Positions 15,050 through 22,868 of a stretch of 34,099 bases of DNA are shown here, one piece after another (the stretch's first letter is position 1; every line of letters begins with the position of its first letter). The stretch is from contig JBOHUC010000010.1 in the NCBI GenBank assembly GCA_050733935.1, forward strand, positions 1 through 34,099, read 5' to 3'. The translations under genes were made by a program, and so were the position numbers. The notes under the pieces were generated by a model. The model worked only from the letters and a program-made list of their open reading frames with translations, made no database searches and had not been told where the DNA came from. This DNA is from JBOHUC01 sp050733935 (lineage in GTDB: Bacteria; Eisenbacteria; RBG-16-71-46; DASYSL01).

Positions 15050-17009
15050 CCTCGACCTCCTGAATCGGCTCCACCGGGAGCTCGATCGTGAACGTAGTCC
15101 CCCGTCCCGGATCGCTTGCGACCCGGAGCGCGCCGCCATGGCGCTTGACGATGTCGTGCGTAATATACAGCCCGAGGCCCGTTCCGCCCTTCTTGGTCGT
15201 GAAGAACGGGTCGAACAGCCGGTCGAGGTTCTCCTTCGGGATCCCAACCCCGTCGTCCACCACGCTCGCGAGCACGAGCATCGTCCCCGGCGGATGCGGG
15301 AACGCGTCCGGCTCCGCAAGCTTCTTCATGAAGCGGAGCAGGATCGTGCTCTTCGGGCGCGACGCCTCGATCGCGTTCTTGATCAGGTTGATGAATACCT
15401 GCTGCATCTGATCCATGTCCACCCGCGCGTGCGGGAGTCCGAAAGGGACGTCCCACTTGATCGTGATCTTCTTCTCCTTGATGAGCGGCCGGAGCGACAA
15501 GAGCGCCTTGTCCGCGATCTCGGGGAGTGCGGCGTGCCGGAGGGCCAGTCCCTGCGGGTGCGTGATGTGGAACAGGTCGCCGACGATGCGGTCGAGACGG
15601 GCGATCTCGCTCAGGATGAAGCGGTAGTTCTCGTGATCCGGATGGTTCGGCGGGATCGACTTCTTCAAGTACTGGGCGCCCGCCGCGATCCCGGCGAGCG
15701 GATTCCGGATCTCGTGCGCGACGCTCGACGTGAAGCGTCCGAGCGCGGCGAGCCGGTCGAGCTGGCGGATGCGCTCCTCCATCACCTTGACGCGCGAGAG
15801 ATCGATGAACGTGGCGATCGCGCCGTACACGGCACGCCGCTCGTTCCGGAGAAGCGAGGTCGTGAGCGCGACCTGGACGGCCGGACCGGCGGTGCCCCGC
15901 GGGATGTTGGTTTCGACCCGCTGGTGCTCGCGCCCGGTGCGAAGCGTCTGCAAGAGGAGCCGCGCGGCCTCGGTCCCGAAGACCTGGTCGAGGCTCTTCG
16001 CCCGCGCCTCGTCCTCGCTCATCCCGAGGAGCTCGACCGCCGAGCGATTGAACGTGACGATCCGGCCCTCGAGGTTCACGACCGCGAGCGGGTTCGCCAT
16101 TGAATTGAGCACGTGGTCGCGGAAGCGCTCCGAGCGCCGGAGCTCGTGATAGAGCCGCGCGTTCTCGACCACCGGCGCGACCGAGAGCGCGATCGACTCC
16201 AGGAGCGCGGTCTCGACCGACGCGAGATCGGCGGCGCGCCGGCAGCCGACGCCGAGCACGCCCAGGATCGGAAACTGCGGGCAATCGAGGCAGCGCCGCC
16301 GCACGCGGTTTCGTTCCATGTGCCAGCGCGCGTTCCCGCCGTTGCTGTCCGCGGGCGTGTACCACGTGCCGCGTCCGGACGGACCGAACGGGCAATCGCG
16401 GTCGCACACGGTCGGGCTTCCGACCGGGACCAACAGCGTGCGGCTGCGCTGAAGGGGCACGGCCGTAAAGCCTTCGATGAAATCGAGCACGTCGCCGAGC
16501 GTCGAATCGGCCGCGGGCAAGAACGGCGGATGGAGCTTGGGATCGTGGATCGTGAACGGGCGGTGCTGCCAGACGCTCTTCGCGAGCACGCCTTCGGGCT
16601 CGCCGAGGAGCGGCACGCGGAACGGAATCGACGCGTGCGTCGCACCGGTCTTCCGCGTCCACGTTCCTTCGAGGACGCCCTCGTCGCGGTGGACGAGTGC
16701 GAGGAACACGTCTTCGAAACCGAACGCGCGGTGGAGATACGTGGTGACGGTCTGGGTCGCCTCCTCGGCGTCGACCGAGGACACCATCGAATGCGCGACT
16801 TCGCGGAGCGAGACGAGCTGGACGTTGGTTTCGATCAGGCGACGGCGGGCGCGCTCGAGCTCGTCGACCAGGTTCTCGGCGGTGCGGAGGAGAAGCTCGG
16901 TCTCCTCCCCCGCCGGGCCGGGATCGCCCGCAGGCAGTGCCTCGAGCCCGCGGACTTCGTCCACGCGCCGGAGCAGTTTGCGCAGGGCTTCCCGGTGCCT
17001 GGGATCCAT
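15039..17009 (-). CDS. Sensor histidine kinase (GAF-PAS-HisKA-HATPase) with cysteine-rich GAF region
   Basis: 656 residues, no membrane segment, so a cytoplasmic sensor. A coiled coil at about 35-70 leads into a GAF-like domain (75-290), followed by PAS (295-405), HisKA with H432 (SSVAHEIRNPLAG) and the ATPase domain with N box NLIKNAIEA (541-549), G1 DDGVGI (585-590) and G2 GGTGLGL (608-614). Cys202, Cys206, Cys240, Cys243 and Cys256 (CDRDC, CLDC, GVGC) cluster inside the GAF region and could bind a metal or Fe-S centre; that is inference. The start at ATG 17009 has GAGGG nearby. It ends 11 bases inside the regulator gene and begins 44 bases after the wbpE-like stop, so it may be co-transcribed with the sugar-nucleotide genes. 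Confidence 0.93.
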   Translation of the reverse strand: MDPRHREALRKLLRRVDEVRGLEALPAGDPGPAGEETELLLRTAENLVDELERARRRLIETNVQLVSLREVAHSMVSSVDAEEATQTVTTYLHRAFGFEDVFLALVHRDEGVLEGTWTRKTGATHASIPFRVPLLGEPEGVLAKSVWQHRPFTIHDPKLHPPFLPAADSTLGDVLDFIEGFTAVPLQRSRTLLVPVGSPTVCDRDCPFGPSGRGTWYTPADSNGGNARWHMERNRVRRRCLDCPQFPILGVLGVGCRRAADLASVETALLESIALSVAPVVENARLYHELRRSERFRDHVLNSMANPLAVVNLEGRIVTFNRSAVELLGMSEDEARAKSLDQVFGTEAARLLLQTLRTGREHQRVETNIPRGTAGPAVQVALTTSLLRNERRAVYGAIATFIDLSRVKVMEERIRQLDRLAALGRFTSSVAHEIRNPLAGIAAGAQYLKKSIPPNHPDHENYRFILSEIARLDRIVGDLFHITHPQGLALRHAALPEIADKALLSLRPLIKEKKITIKWDVPFGLPHARVDMDQMQQVFINLIKNAIEASRPKSTILLRFMKKLAEPDAFPHPPGTMLVLASVVDDGVGIPKENLDRLFDPFFTTKKGGTGLGLYITHDIVKRHGGALRVASDPGRGTTFTIELPVEPIQEVEDGR

Positions 17010-17053
17010 CGACGCCCTCGTGACGCTTGCCACCCCGTCGCGACTCGTCTCCG

Positions 17054-18199
17054 TCAGCCCGTGCGCGAACCCAGCGAATCGTGGATGCGCGCGGCGACGT
17101 AGGCGATCTGCTCGGGGGTGAGCTCGGGGTAGATCGGCAGCGCGAGCGTCTCCCGCGCGGCCGCCTCGGAGATCGGGAAATCGCCTTCCCGATGGCCCAG
17201 CGCGCCGAAGCACTCCTGGAGGTGGAGCGGGCGCGGATAGTAGACCTCGGTGCCGATGCCGCACTCGGTCAGGTGCTGCTTGAGCGCGTCCCGCTTCGGC
17301 GTCCGGATCACGAACTGGTTGTAGATGTGGCGCGCTTCGGGGCGCGCGACCGGGAGCCCGACGTTCGTTCCCGCAAGAAGCTCGCGGTAGAGGGCCGCGT
17401 TCTTCTGCCGGCCCACGTGCCAGGCCTCGAGGTGACGGAGCTTCACGCGGAGCACCGCCGCCTGAATCGCGTCGAGGCGGCTGTTCTGCCCGAGCACGTG
17501 ATGATGGTATTTGGGCCGCGCGCCGTGCTCGCGCAGGAGCTTCACGCGGTCGGCGAGGTCGGCGTCGTTCGAAACCACCATGCCACCGTCGCCGATCCCG
17601 CCCAGGTTCTTGGACGGAAAGAACGAGAAGCAGCCGGCGATCCCCATCTCGCCGGCGCGCTTCCCCTGCCATTCGGAGCCGATCGCCTGGGCCGCATCCT
17701 CGAGCACGGGGATCCCGCGCTTCGCGACGAGCGCCATGAGGGCGGGCATGTCCGCGCACTGGCCAAAGAGATGCACGGGCACGACGGCCTTCGTCTTGGG
17801 CGTCAAGCAGGCCTCGAGCTTCGCAGGATCGAGGTTGTAGGTGTCGGGCTCGATGTCGCAGAAGACGGGCTTCGCGCCGAGGAGCGCGATCGTCGAGGCC
17901 GACGCGAAGAACGAATACGCGGTCGTCACGACCTCGTCGCCGGGACCGACGCCGAGCACCTTCAAGGCAAGCAGGAGCGCATCCGTGCCGGACGCGACCC
18001 CGACGCCGTGCGCGGTCTTCGAGTACGCCGCGACTTCCTGCTCGAGGCCCACGACCTCAGGGCCCTGGATGAAGCGCCCGCTCTCGAGTACTGCGTGAAC
18101 GGCCGACTCCATCTCGGGCTTGATGGTCGCGTACTGCGCCTTGAGATCGAGGAGCGGCACCTGCATCGTCTTCGGAGCATCCGCCAGCGTGACTTTCAT
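17054..18199 (-). CDS. wbpE: DegT/DnrJ/EryC1/StrS-family sugar aminotransferase (WbpE-like)
   Basis: PLP enzyme of 381 residues that transfers an amino group from glutamate to a keto sugar nucleotide. Family marks: PLLDLKAQY near the N-terminus, GVGVASGTDALLLAL (65-79), PVHLFGQCADM (141-151), the PLP-phenol contact VLEDAAQAIG (165-174) and the PLP lysine K197 in FSFFPSKNLGGIGDGG. The ATG at 18199 is preceded by AGAGGGA. With the neighbouring Gfo/Idh/MocA dehydrogenase and hexapeptide acetyltransferase it matches the WbpB-WbpE-WbpD set that makes UDP-2,3-diacetamido-2,3-dideoxy-glucuronic acid, where this enzyme would aminate C3. A dTDP-3-amino-sugar pathway is the main alternative. It lies 32 bases after the acetyltransferase gene. 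Confidence 0.88.
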   Translation of the reverse strand: MKVTLADAPKTMQVPLLDLKAQYATIKPEMESAVHAVLESGRFIQGPEVVGLEQEVAAYSKTAHGVGVASGTDALLLALKVLGVGPGDEVVTTAYSFFASASTIALLGAKPVFCDIEPDTYNLDPAKLEACLTPKTKAVVPVHLFGQCADMPALMALVAKRGIPVLEDAAQAIGSEWQGKRAGEMGIAGCFSFFPSKNLGGIGDGGMVVSNDADLADRVKLLREHGARPKYHHHVLGQNSRLDAIQAAVLRVKLRHLEAWHVGRQKNAALYRELLAGTNVGLPVARPEARHIYNQFVIRTPKRDALKQHLTECGIGTEVYYPRPLHLQECFGALGHREGDFPISEAAARETLALPIYPELTPEQIAYVAARIHDSLGSRTG

Positions 18200-18231
18200 G
18201 TCGTTCCCTCTGCGTCCGGCGCCGTCAGGCG

Positions 18232-19017
18232 TCAGACCTGATCGCTCCAACCCTGGGTTTCGAGCAACTGATCGTTCGGCACGTCGCGCAGTACGCGTGC
18301 CGGGCTGCCCATGACTATCTTTCGCGGCGGCACGTCCTTGGTCACGACCGAGCCGGCCGCGACGAGCGCGTCCTCGCCGATCGTGCGGCCGGGGAGAATG
18401 ACGACCCCGGCCCCGACACGTCCGCCCTTCTTCACCGTCACACCCTTGAAGTGCTTCTTCCGCTCCTCGCTCCGGCCCACGAAATTGTCGTTCGACGTGA
18501 CCACACCGGGCGCGATGAAGCAGCGGTCCTCGATCGTCGAATAGGCCGTGATGTAGCACTCGGTCTCGAGCTTCACGAACCGGCCGATCGTGCACTCGTT
18601 TTCGATGGTCACCCCGCGGCCGACGATCGTCCGGTCGCCCACCGTGACCTCCTCGCGCACCGTCGCGTAGTCCGCGATCAGGCACTTCCGTCCGACCGTG
18701 AGCCCGCGATAGAGGACGACACCCGTACCCAGGATGCAGCCGTCGCCGACCTTGAGCGGCGGAAACTCCGCGTCCTTGGTCGTGGCCGAGGAGGCGGCCC
18801 GCATGGGTGTCTTTCCGAGCACCGCGTGGTCGTCGATCCGCACGCCGTCGCCGACCACGACGTCGTCGTGGAACACGACGTAGTGGCCGATCCGGCAGTT
18901 GCTCCCGATCACGACGTTCGCGCCGAACACGCATCCCTCGCCGTGCGTCGTGCCCGCGCCGATGCGCGCGTTCGCGCGCGTCGTCGGTGCGAGCGGGCCT
19001 GCGGCGGAATCGCTCAT
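18232..19017 (-). CDS. wbpD: Left-handed beta-helix N-acetyltransferase (WbpD-like)
   Basis: 261 residues of hexapeptide-repeat (LbH) acyltransferase. Repeats run through the chain: ARIGAGTTHGEGCVFGANVVIGSNCRIG (read as 4-5 coils), GDGCILGTGVVL, GDRTIVGRGVTIENECTIGRFV, and the CoA-side coils RVGAGVVILPGRTIGEDALVAAGSVVTKDV followed by the common ending GSPARVLRDV. Such enzymes acetylate an amino sugar with acetyl-CoA. Typical WbpD proteins are near 190-200 residues; the extra coils here make it longer. The ATG (19017) overlaps the dehydrogenase stop as ATGA, so translation is coupled. Substrate assignment (C3 amine of the UDP-uronic acid) is inferred from the flanking genes. Confidence 0.82.
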   Translation of the reverse strand: MSDSAAGPLAPTTRANARIGAGTTHGEGCVFGANVVIGSNCRIGHYVVFHDDVVVGDGVRIDDHAVLGKTPMRAASSATTKDAEFPPLKVGDGCILGTGVVLYRGLTVGRKCLIADYATVREEVTVGDRTIVGRGVTIENECTIGRFVKLETECYITAYSTIEDRCFIAPGVVTSNDNFVGRSEERKKHFKGVTVKKGGRVGAGVVILPGRTIGEDALVAAGSVVTKDVPPRKIVMGSPARVLRDVPNDQLLETQGWSDQV

Positions 19018-20069
19018 GAAACCCTTCCCTCCGTCGGTGCGGCCGCCTTGAGCGAATCGAGGCGCACGGGGGCGCCCTGTCGCTCGAGCGAGGCCTGTGC
19101 GGCGGCGAGCACCTTGACCACGCGCAGGCCGTCGCGTCCGTCCGTGAGCGGAGTCTTCCGGCTCCGCACGCAATCCGCGAAATGCTGGCACTCGATCCGA
19201 AGCGGCTCGCTCCCGTCGATGCGCGGGATCCACACATCCCCCTGGCGCACGGTGAGCGAGCGCGCGAAGTCCACGAACTCCCCCTGCTTCGGATCCAGGC
19301 CCTTGTCGTAGATCCGGAGCTTCTCGGCCGGCTCCATGTCGTCGAACACGGCCATGCGCTTCGATCCCACGACCGTGAAGCGCCGCACCTTGTGCGGGTC
19401 GAGCCACGACACGTGCGCGTGGGCCATGCGGCCGTCGGCCCACCGGAGATACGTGAAGACGACGTCCTCGATCCCCGGCTGGAGGAACGCCTGCCCGCGC
19501 GCCGAGACGTCCTCGGGCTCGCCGCCCAGGAGGTAGAGCATCACCGAAAGGTCGTGCGGCGCGAACGACCAGAGCGCGTTCTCGTCGCTTCGCACCTTGC
19601 CCAGGTTCACGCGCTGCGAATAGACGTAGCGCACATCCCCGAGCTCCCCCGCCTCGATCATCGCCTTGAGCCGCGCGACCGCCGGATGATGCTCGAGCAG
19701 ATGTCCGACCATGAGCACGCGCTGCTTCGCGTCCGCGAGGGCCACGAGCTCCTCGGCTTCGAGGACGTCGAGCGTGAACGGCTTCTCGACGTAGACGTCC
19801 TTCCCTGCCTCGAGGAACATCCGCGCGAGCTTCCCGTGCACGGGCGCGGGGGCCGCGATCGCGACCGCCTCGATCCCCGGCACCTCGAGGAGCTCGCGGG
19901 CGTCGGTCACGGCCTTGGCCTGCGGTGCCACCTTCCCCGCCTTCGCGAGGCGGTCCCGATCGGCGTCGCACACGGCGGCGATCCGGACCGAGGGCAGAGC
20001 GGCGAAGTTGCGGAGGAGATTTCCGCCCCAATCGCCGGTGCCGATCATCGCGAGCGCTACGGGTTCCAA
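19014..20069 (-). CDS. wbpB: Gfo/Idh/MocA-family NAD-dependent oxidoreductase (WbpB-like)
   Basis: 351 residues. Rossmann motif GTGDWGGN near the N-terminus (residues 10-17), VCDADRDRLA after beta2, the family signature VEKPF at about residue 95, and GHLLEHHPAV. In the WbpB/WlbA pathway this enzyme oxidises C3 of UDP-GlcNAc-uronic acid. I choose a TTG start at 20069: GGGAGG lies six bases upstream and the Rossmann strand follows at once, while in-frame residues further upstream are proline/arginine-rich filler. It is the first gene of the unit; its stop overlaps the acetyltransferase ATG. A sigma70-like promoter sits at 20160-20188. The preceding pathway enzyme, a UDP-GlcNAc 6-dehydrogenase (WbpA), is not in the window. 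Confidence 0.8.
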   Translation of the reverse strand: MEPVALAMIGTGDWGGNLLRNFAALPSVRIAAVCDADRDRLAKAGKVAPQAKAVTDARELLEVPGIEAVAIAAPAPVHGKLARMFLEAGKDVYVEKPFTLDVLEAEELVALADAKQRVLMVGHLLEHHPAVARLKAMIEAGELGDVRYVYSQRVNLGKVRSDENALWSFAPHDLSVMLYLLGGEPEDVSARGQAFLQPGIEDVVFTYLRWADGRMAHAHVSWLDPHKVRRFTVVGSKRMAVFDDMEPAEKLRIYDKGLDPKQGEFVDFARSLTVRQGDVWIPRIDGSEPLRIECQHFADCVRSRKTPLTDGRDGLRVVKVLAAAQASLERQGAPVRLDSLKAAAPTEGRVS

Positions 20070-20159
20070 CCGACCTCCCGGACGGGTTCGAGGGAGCTCC
20101 CGTGGCTGGGAACCCGGGCCTTGCGCCCCCTCCTTGCGGGACAAAGCAGAATCCCGGCA

Positions 20160-20188
20160 AATGTAACGGTGGCAACGGTCTCTGTCAA
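20160..20188 (-). promoter_or_regulatory. Sigma70-type promoter for the wbp-like / two-component operon
   Basis: On the minus strand a perfect TTGACA (20183-20188) is followed after exactly 17 bases by TACATT (20160-20165, 4 of 6 to consensus). Transcription would start near 20153, about 84 bases before the TTG start of the dehydrogenase gene. No operator repeat was noticed in the leader. Confidence 0.65.
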
Positions 20189-20265
20189 AAGCTTTGCCCC
20201 CCGCGCGAGCTTCCGGCGCACGCTCCGGTATCGGCCTGCGAGTGCCCGAACTGCAGCGGGTCGGC

Positions 20266-20290
20266 TACGATGGGCACACCCTGAAGGAGG
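20266..20290 (+). promoter_or_regulatory. Possible -10 box and ribosome-binding site of the antitoxin-like gene
   Basis: TACGAT (20266-20271) is a fair -10 element; no good -35 lies upstream. AAGGAGG (20284-20290) is a near-perfect Shine-Dalgarno five bases before GTG 20296. If the -10 is real, the transcript starts near 20278 and excludes the upstream TTG at 20194, which supports the GTG as start. Confidence 0.4.
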
Positions 20291-20295
20291 ACGCT

Positions 20296-20454
20296 GTGAA
20301 GGCAAGAGGCAAGCGAATCAGGCAATCACGGGGAAGAAGGAAGCCACGTTCGGGCTGGGCCGAGGCCGCGCGGCGCCTTGCGGTGACCCCGGAGGCGGGG
20401 CTTCTCGTTGCCGTGCCGCCGACCCGTTTTGACGAGGAAGAGTGGGAGTGGTGA
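20296..20454 (+). CDS. Small MazE/AbrB-family antitoxin-like protein without a toxin partner
   Basis: 52 residues. The first 17 are strongly basic (MKARGKRIRQSRGRRK). The rest has the tail of many MazE-type antitoxins: PRSGWAEAARRLA, then an acidic end PTRFDEEEWEW. In the family this tail wraps the MazF toxin, and an N-terminal AbrB-like domain binds DNA. Here the AbrB domain is missing from the GTG start. In the same frame upstream (from TTG 20194) the words IGLRVPELQRVGY faintly recall the AbrB pattern GxRIPKxxLEQxG, so the gene may be a degraded full-length antitoxin or use the upstream start (86 residues). No toxin gene lies on either side; the next gene is a convergent diguanylate cyclase. 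The Shine-Dalgarno is excellent, so I expect it to be translated. Confidence 0.6.
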   Translation: MKARGKRIRQSRGRRKPRSGWAEAARRLAVTPEAGLLVAVPPTRFDEEEWEW

Positions 20455-20472
20455 CGCGCTCCTGAGAGGGCG

Positions 20473-21513
20473 TCAGGCCGTCTTCTGGTCCCGCATTCCG
20501 CTGGAAGGGAGGACGAGCCCGGTTGCCTCGACCACGCAGTTCCGCCCGCGCTGCTTCGCGGCGTAGAGCGCGGCATCGGCGGCACCGATCAGGCTTCCCG
20601 GCTGGATCCCGTCCTCCGGGAACATCGCAAGCCCGAGGCTGATCGTGATCTCGCCCGTCTGCACGTGGGGGAACGTGTGCTCGGCGACTGCCGCGCGCAG
20701 GCGATCGGCGACCGCGCGCGAGCCGCCGCGCGGAGTCTGCGGCAGGATCGCGGTGAACTCGTCGCCGCCGTACTTCGCGATCAAATCCATGCCCCGGACC
20801 TGGCGCGACAGGAGCTGCGCGAGCTCGCGCAGGAGATGGCTCCCGCGCAGGTGACCGAAGCGGTCGTTGTACTGCTTGAGGTTGTCGACGTCCGCCATGA
20901 TGAGCGCGAACGGCTGGCGGAAGCGCTTCGCGCGCTGCATCTCGCGCCGAAGTGCGGTCTTCAGGAAGCGGTAGTTGTAGACCTGCGTGAGCTCGTCGGT
21001 GACCGCGATCTTCTCGAGTGTCGTCGAGAGCCGCGCGTTCTCGAGCACGAGGGAAAGGCACGAGCCCAGGAGCTGGAGCACCTTCGCGTCCTGCGCCGAG
21101 AACCCGGACCGTCCCTGGTGATTGAAGCCGACGAGCACACCCATGTTCTGCCCGCGCACGCGCACGGGAGCCGCGACCACGTTCCGGACTTCGAGCGCGG
21201 CCGGAGCGTCGCCCGCCCGCCAGAAGCGCGGATCCTGCTGCGGCCGGTTCACGATCGCCGCGCGACCCTCCATGGTCACCTGGCGGAACAGACCTTCCGT
21301 GGGATTCGGATGCTCTTCCGCGATCCGCGCACCGCTGTCGAGGAGCGTGGTGCGCGTCGCGCGCCGGCCGTCGTAGAACAGGAACGCCGCGGCTTCCGCC
21401 TCGACGAGCTGGCAGGTGGCGCGCAGCGCTTCGTCGATTGCGGCGGCTCGATCCTTCGTCGGACCCGTCGTCAGGGCGAGAAGCGTGTCGAGTGTCCGGT
21501 CCGGCGTGAACAT
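20473..21513 (-). CDS. GAF-GGDEF diguanylate cyclase
   Basis: 346 residues, cytoplasmic. A GAF domain (about 10-160; LVEAEAAAFLFYD, VAAPVRVRGQNMGVLVGFN) senses an unknown signal. The GGDEF domain (about 170-330) makes cyclic di-GMP from two GTP. The active-site loop is intact GGDEF (249-253), the metal/nucleotide residues are in IMADVDNLKQYND, and the product-inhibition I-site RGMD (240-243) sits five residues before the loop as usual. It therefore looks catalytically competent and feedback-controlled. The ATG at 21513 has AAGGGA upstream. It stands alone, 134 bases after the small membrane protein gene, and is convergent with the antitoxin-like gene. Confidence 0.93.
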   Translation of the reverse strand: MFTPDRTLDTLLALTTGPTKDRAAAIDEALRATCQLVEAEAAAFLFYDGRRATRTTLLDSGARIAEEHPNPTEGLFRQVTMEGRAAIVNRPQQDPRFWRAGDAPAALEVRNVVAAPVRVRGQNMGVLVGFNHQGRSGFSAQDAKVLQLLGSCLSLVLENARLSTTLEKIAVTDELTQVYNYRFLKTALRREMQRAKRFRQPFALIMADVDNLKQYNDRFGHLRGSHLLRELAQLLSRQVRGMDLIAKYGGDEFTAILPQTPRGGSRAVADRLRAAVAEHTFPHVQTGEITISLGLAMFPEDGIQPGSLIGAADAALYAAKQRGRNCVVEATGLVLPSSGMRDQKTA

Positions 21514-21647
21514 GGCTGCGGCATCCCTTCCGTTGGTGTCGTGTCTCGCAAACCGCAACTTTCGGAACCGCGCACACGGTCCCGACCGGGGTGGCTGCAA
21601 GAGCGGTGCCACCGTCCGGCAACCGACCGGACCGGCGGCCCGGAAGG

Positions 21648-21917
21648 TCAGCGGGAACGGATCCTTTGCCAGAGCCGGAAGGCCCGGATCGCGAAGACCA
21701 CGATCGTGATCCCGATTCCGACTTCGAACCCTACTTTCTGCCAGGGCGCGATCTGAATGCCGGACCACAGGTTGGCAAGGGTGATCCCGGCCAGGACCAG
21801 GGCCCCGACCAGGGCGGCGTGGAGGAGGAGGAGAATCCACAGGGCCACCCGGTCCTCGGGCGAGACGGGACCGGGCCGCCGGGCGACGGCGCCCCTATCG
21901 CGCGGGGGGCGTTGCAA
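21648..21917 (-). CDS. Small two-helix membrane protein of unknown function
   Basis: 89 residues. Two hydrophobic helices are clear: about 24-50 (VALWILLLLHAALVGALVLAG) and about 62-83 (VGFEVGIGITIVVFAIRAF), joined by a short loop, with a basic end (RLWQRIRSR) and a basic N-terminus, suggesting both ends lie in the cytoplasm. No family is recognised. Its ATG (21917) is inside the last codons of ubiE (23-base overlap), which suggests co-translation with it. A shorter version starting at an internal GTG near residue 24 is possible. Confidence 0.6.
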   Translation of the reverse strand: MQRPPRDRGAVARRPGPVSPEDRVALWILLLLHAALVGALVLAGITLANLWSGIQIAPWQKVGFEVGIGITIVVFAIRAFRLWQRIRSR

Positions 21918-22716
21918 ACTGCTCGCTCATTTCGCCAACTGCGCTGGAATGCACGGCACCTCCGCCCTCGCGCGCGCGCATGGACAACGAGTTGGAAGGG
22001 TCAGGTTCGAGCGCCACCCGGCATTCGAAGAGCGCGACCGCGCCGAGAAGAAGCGTGCGTGCATGTACGGATTCGAACCCCGACTCTTCGAGACGGCGCG
22101 CGACAACCGCCGGCGGACCGAAGTCGAAGATGCTCGCGCTCAGATAGCGGTAGGCGGAAGGGTCTGGCGAGAGCCGTCCGAGGAGCGGGACGACCCGGCG
22201 CACGTAGAACGCGTGGAAAGGAGCGAACGCTCCCCCGCCCGGGGCGACCGAATCGAGGGCGAGAAACCTTCCGCCGGGCTTGAGCACGCGGCGAATCTCC
22301 TGCGCGGCCGCAGGAAGTGGGACCAGGTTTCGGAGACCGAACGCCGCGGTCACGACGTCGAACGTGTGGTCCTTGAACGGAAGACGAAACGCATCCCCGT
22401 GCACCGGATCGAAGGCGGCCCCACGGCCCTTCGCGTAGTCGCGCCCGCGTTCGAGCATGGCGAACGACACGTCGAGACCCGTGACGCGGCGGCCCGCACG
22501 GGCTTCCGCGGGGACCGAAGAACGGGCCGATCCACAACACAGATCGAGCACGCGCTCCCCCGGGACGATCGGCCGGGCCAGCGCCGTGCGCCAGGAGGCG
22601 TCCTGGCCCAGGCTCATGAGCGCGTTGAGCGCGTCGTAGCGCCAGGAAATGGCGCTGAACATGGACCCCAGGCGGTCCGGACGGCGCTCGAAGCCTTCGA
22701 GTTGGGGGGCATCCAT
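21895..22716 (-). CDS. ubiE: UbiE/MenG-type demethylmenaquinone (quinone) C-methyltransferase
   Basis: 273 residues. SAM-dependent enzyme of the last step of menaquinone (or ubiquinone) synthesis. Marks: MFSAISWRYDALNALMSLGQD (19-39), motif I VLDLCCGSA (56-64; most relatives have a TGTGD-like loop), acidic residue D82 in VTGLDVS, the diagnostic AAFGLRN (124-130), EIRRVLKPGGRFLALD (140-155) and YRYLSASI. About 30 extra residues at the C-terminus are unlike the family. The ATG at 22716 lacks a clear Shine-Dalgarno; an internal Met at residue 19 is an alternative. It lies 31 bases after the tRNA-Arg 3' end and may be read from the same promoter. Confidence 0.88.
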   Translation of the reverse strand: MDAPQLEGFERRPDRLGSMFSAISWRYDALNALMSLGQDASWRTALARPIVPGERVLDLCCGSARSSVPAEARAGRRVTGLDVSFAMLERGRDYAKGRGAAFDPVHGDAFRLPFKDHTFDVVTAAFGLRNLVPLPAAAQEIRRVLKPGGRFLALDSVAPGGGAFAPFHAFYVRRVVPLLGRLSPDPSAYRYLSASIFDFGPPAVVARRLEESGFESVHARTLLLGAVALFECRVALEPDPSNSLSMRAREGGGAVHSSAVGEMSEQFATPPAR

Positions 22717-22747
22717 GGGCGGGAGGATAGCGGAACCGGGTGGGGAC

Positions 22748-22824
22748 TGGTGCGCCCGATAGGATTCGAACCTATGGCCTACAGCTCCGGAGGCTGTCGC
22801 TCTATCCAGCTGAGCTACGGGCGC
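22748..22824 (-). tRNA. tRNA-Arg (anticodon CCG), with encoded CCA
   Basis: On the minus strand the acceptor GCGCCCG (from 22824) pairs with CGGGCGC. The D-arm AGCTCAGCTGGATAGAGC, anticodon stem ACAGC/GCTGT with loop CTCCGGA (anticodon CCG, reads CGG), and T-arm with GGTTCGAATCC are all present. The discriminator A is 22751 and the CCA end (22748-22750) is encoded. It sits between the M36 protease gene (divergent) and ubiE. Confidence 0.97.
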
Positions 22825-22862
22825 ACGAGGGGCCAAGATAGCAGGGACCGGGCGGGGTCTGC

Positions 22863-22868
22863 TACACT
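22863..22868 (+). promoter_or_regulatory. Possible extended -10 promoter for the protease gene
   Basis: TGCTACACT (-10 box TACACT 22863-22868 with an upstream TG) is a fair extended -10, but no clear -35 is present 17 bases upstream. A transcript from here would have a leader of about 95 bases containing the 12-base palindrome GTCGAATTCGAC (22920-22931). Confidence 0.35.

Noticed and set aside
16500..19000. Sigma54-type -24/-12 sites as targets of the response regulator
   Set aside because: No match with GG and GC spaced by ten bases in a sensible intergenic position was found. The targets are probably elsewhere.
20194..20295. TTG at 20194 as the start of the antitoxin-like gene
   Set aside because: It has no Shine-Dalgarno, and the candidate -10 box lies downstream of it. 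GTG 20296 has a near-perfect AAGGAGG. Kept only as an alternative because of the faint AbrB-like words.
21514..21647. A cyclic-di-GMP riboswitch in the leader of the diguanylate cyclase gene
   Set aside because: The leader has a weak GGTGGC/GCCACC stem (21590-21613), but none of the conserved GEMM-I motifs is present.
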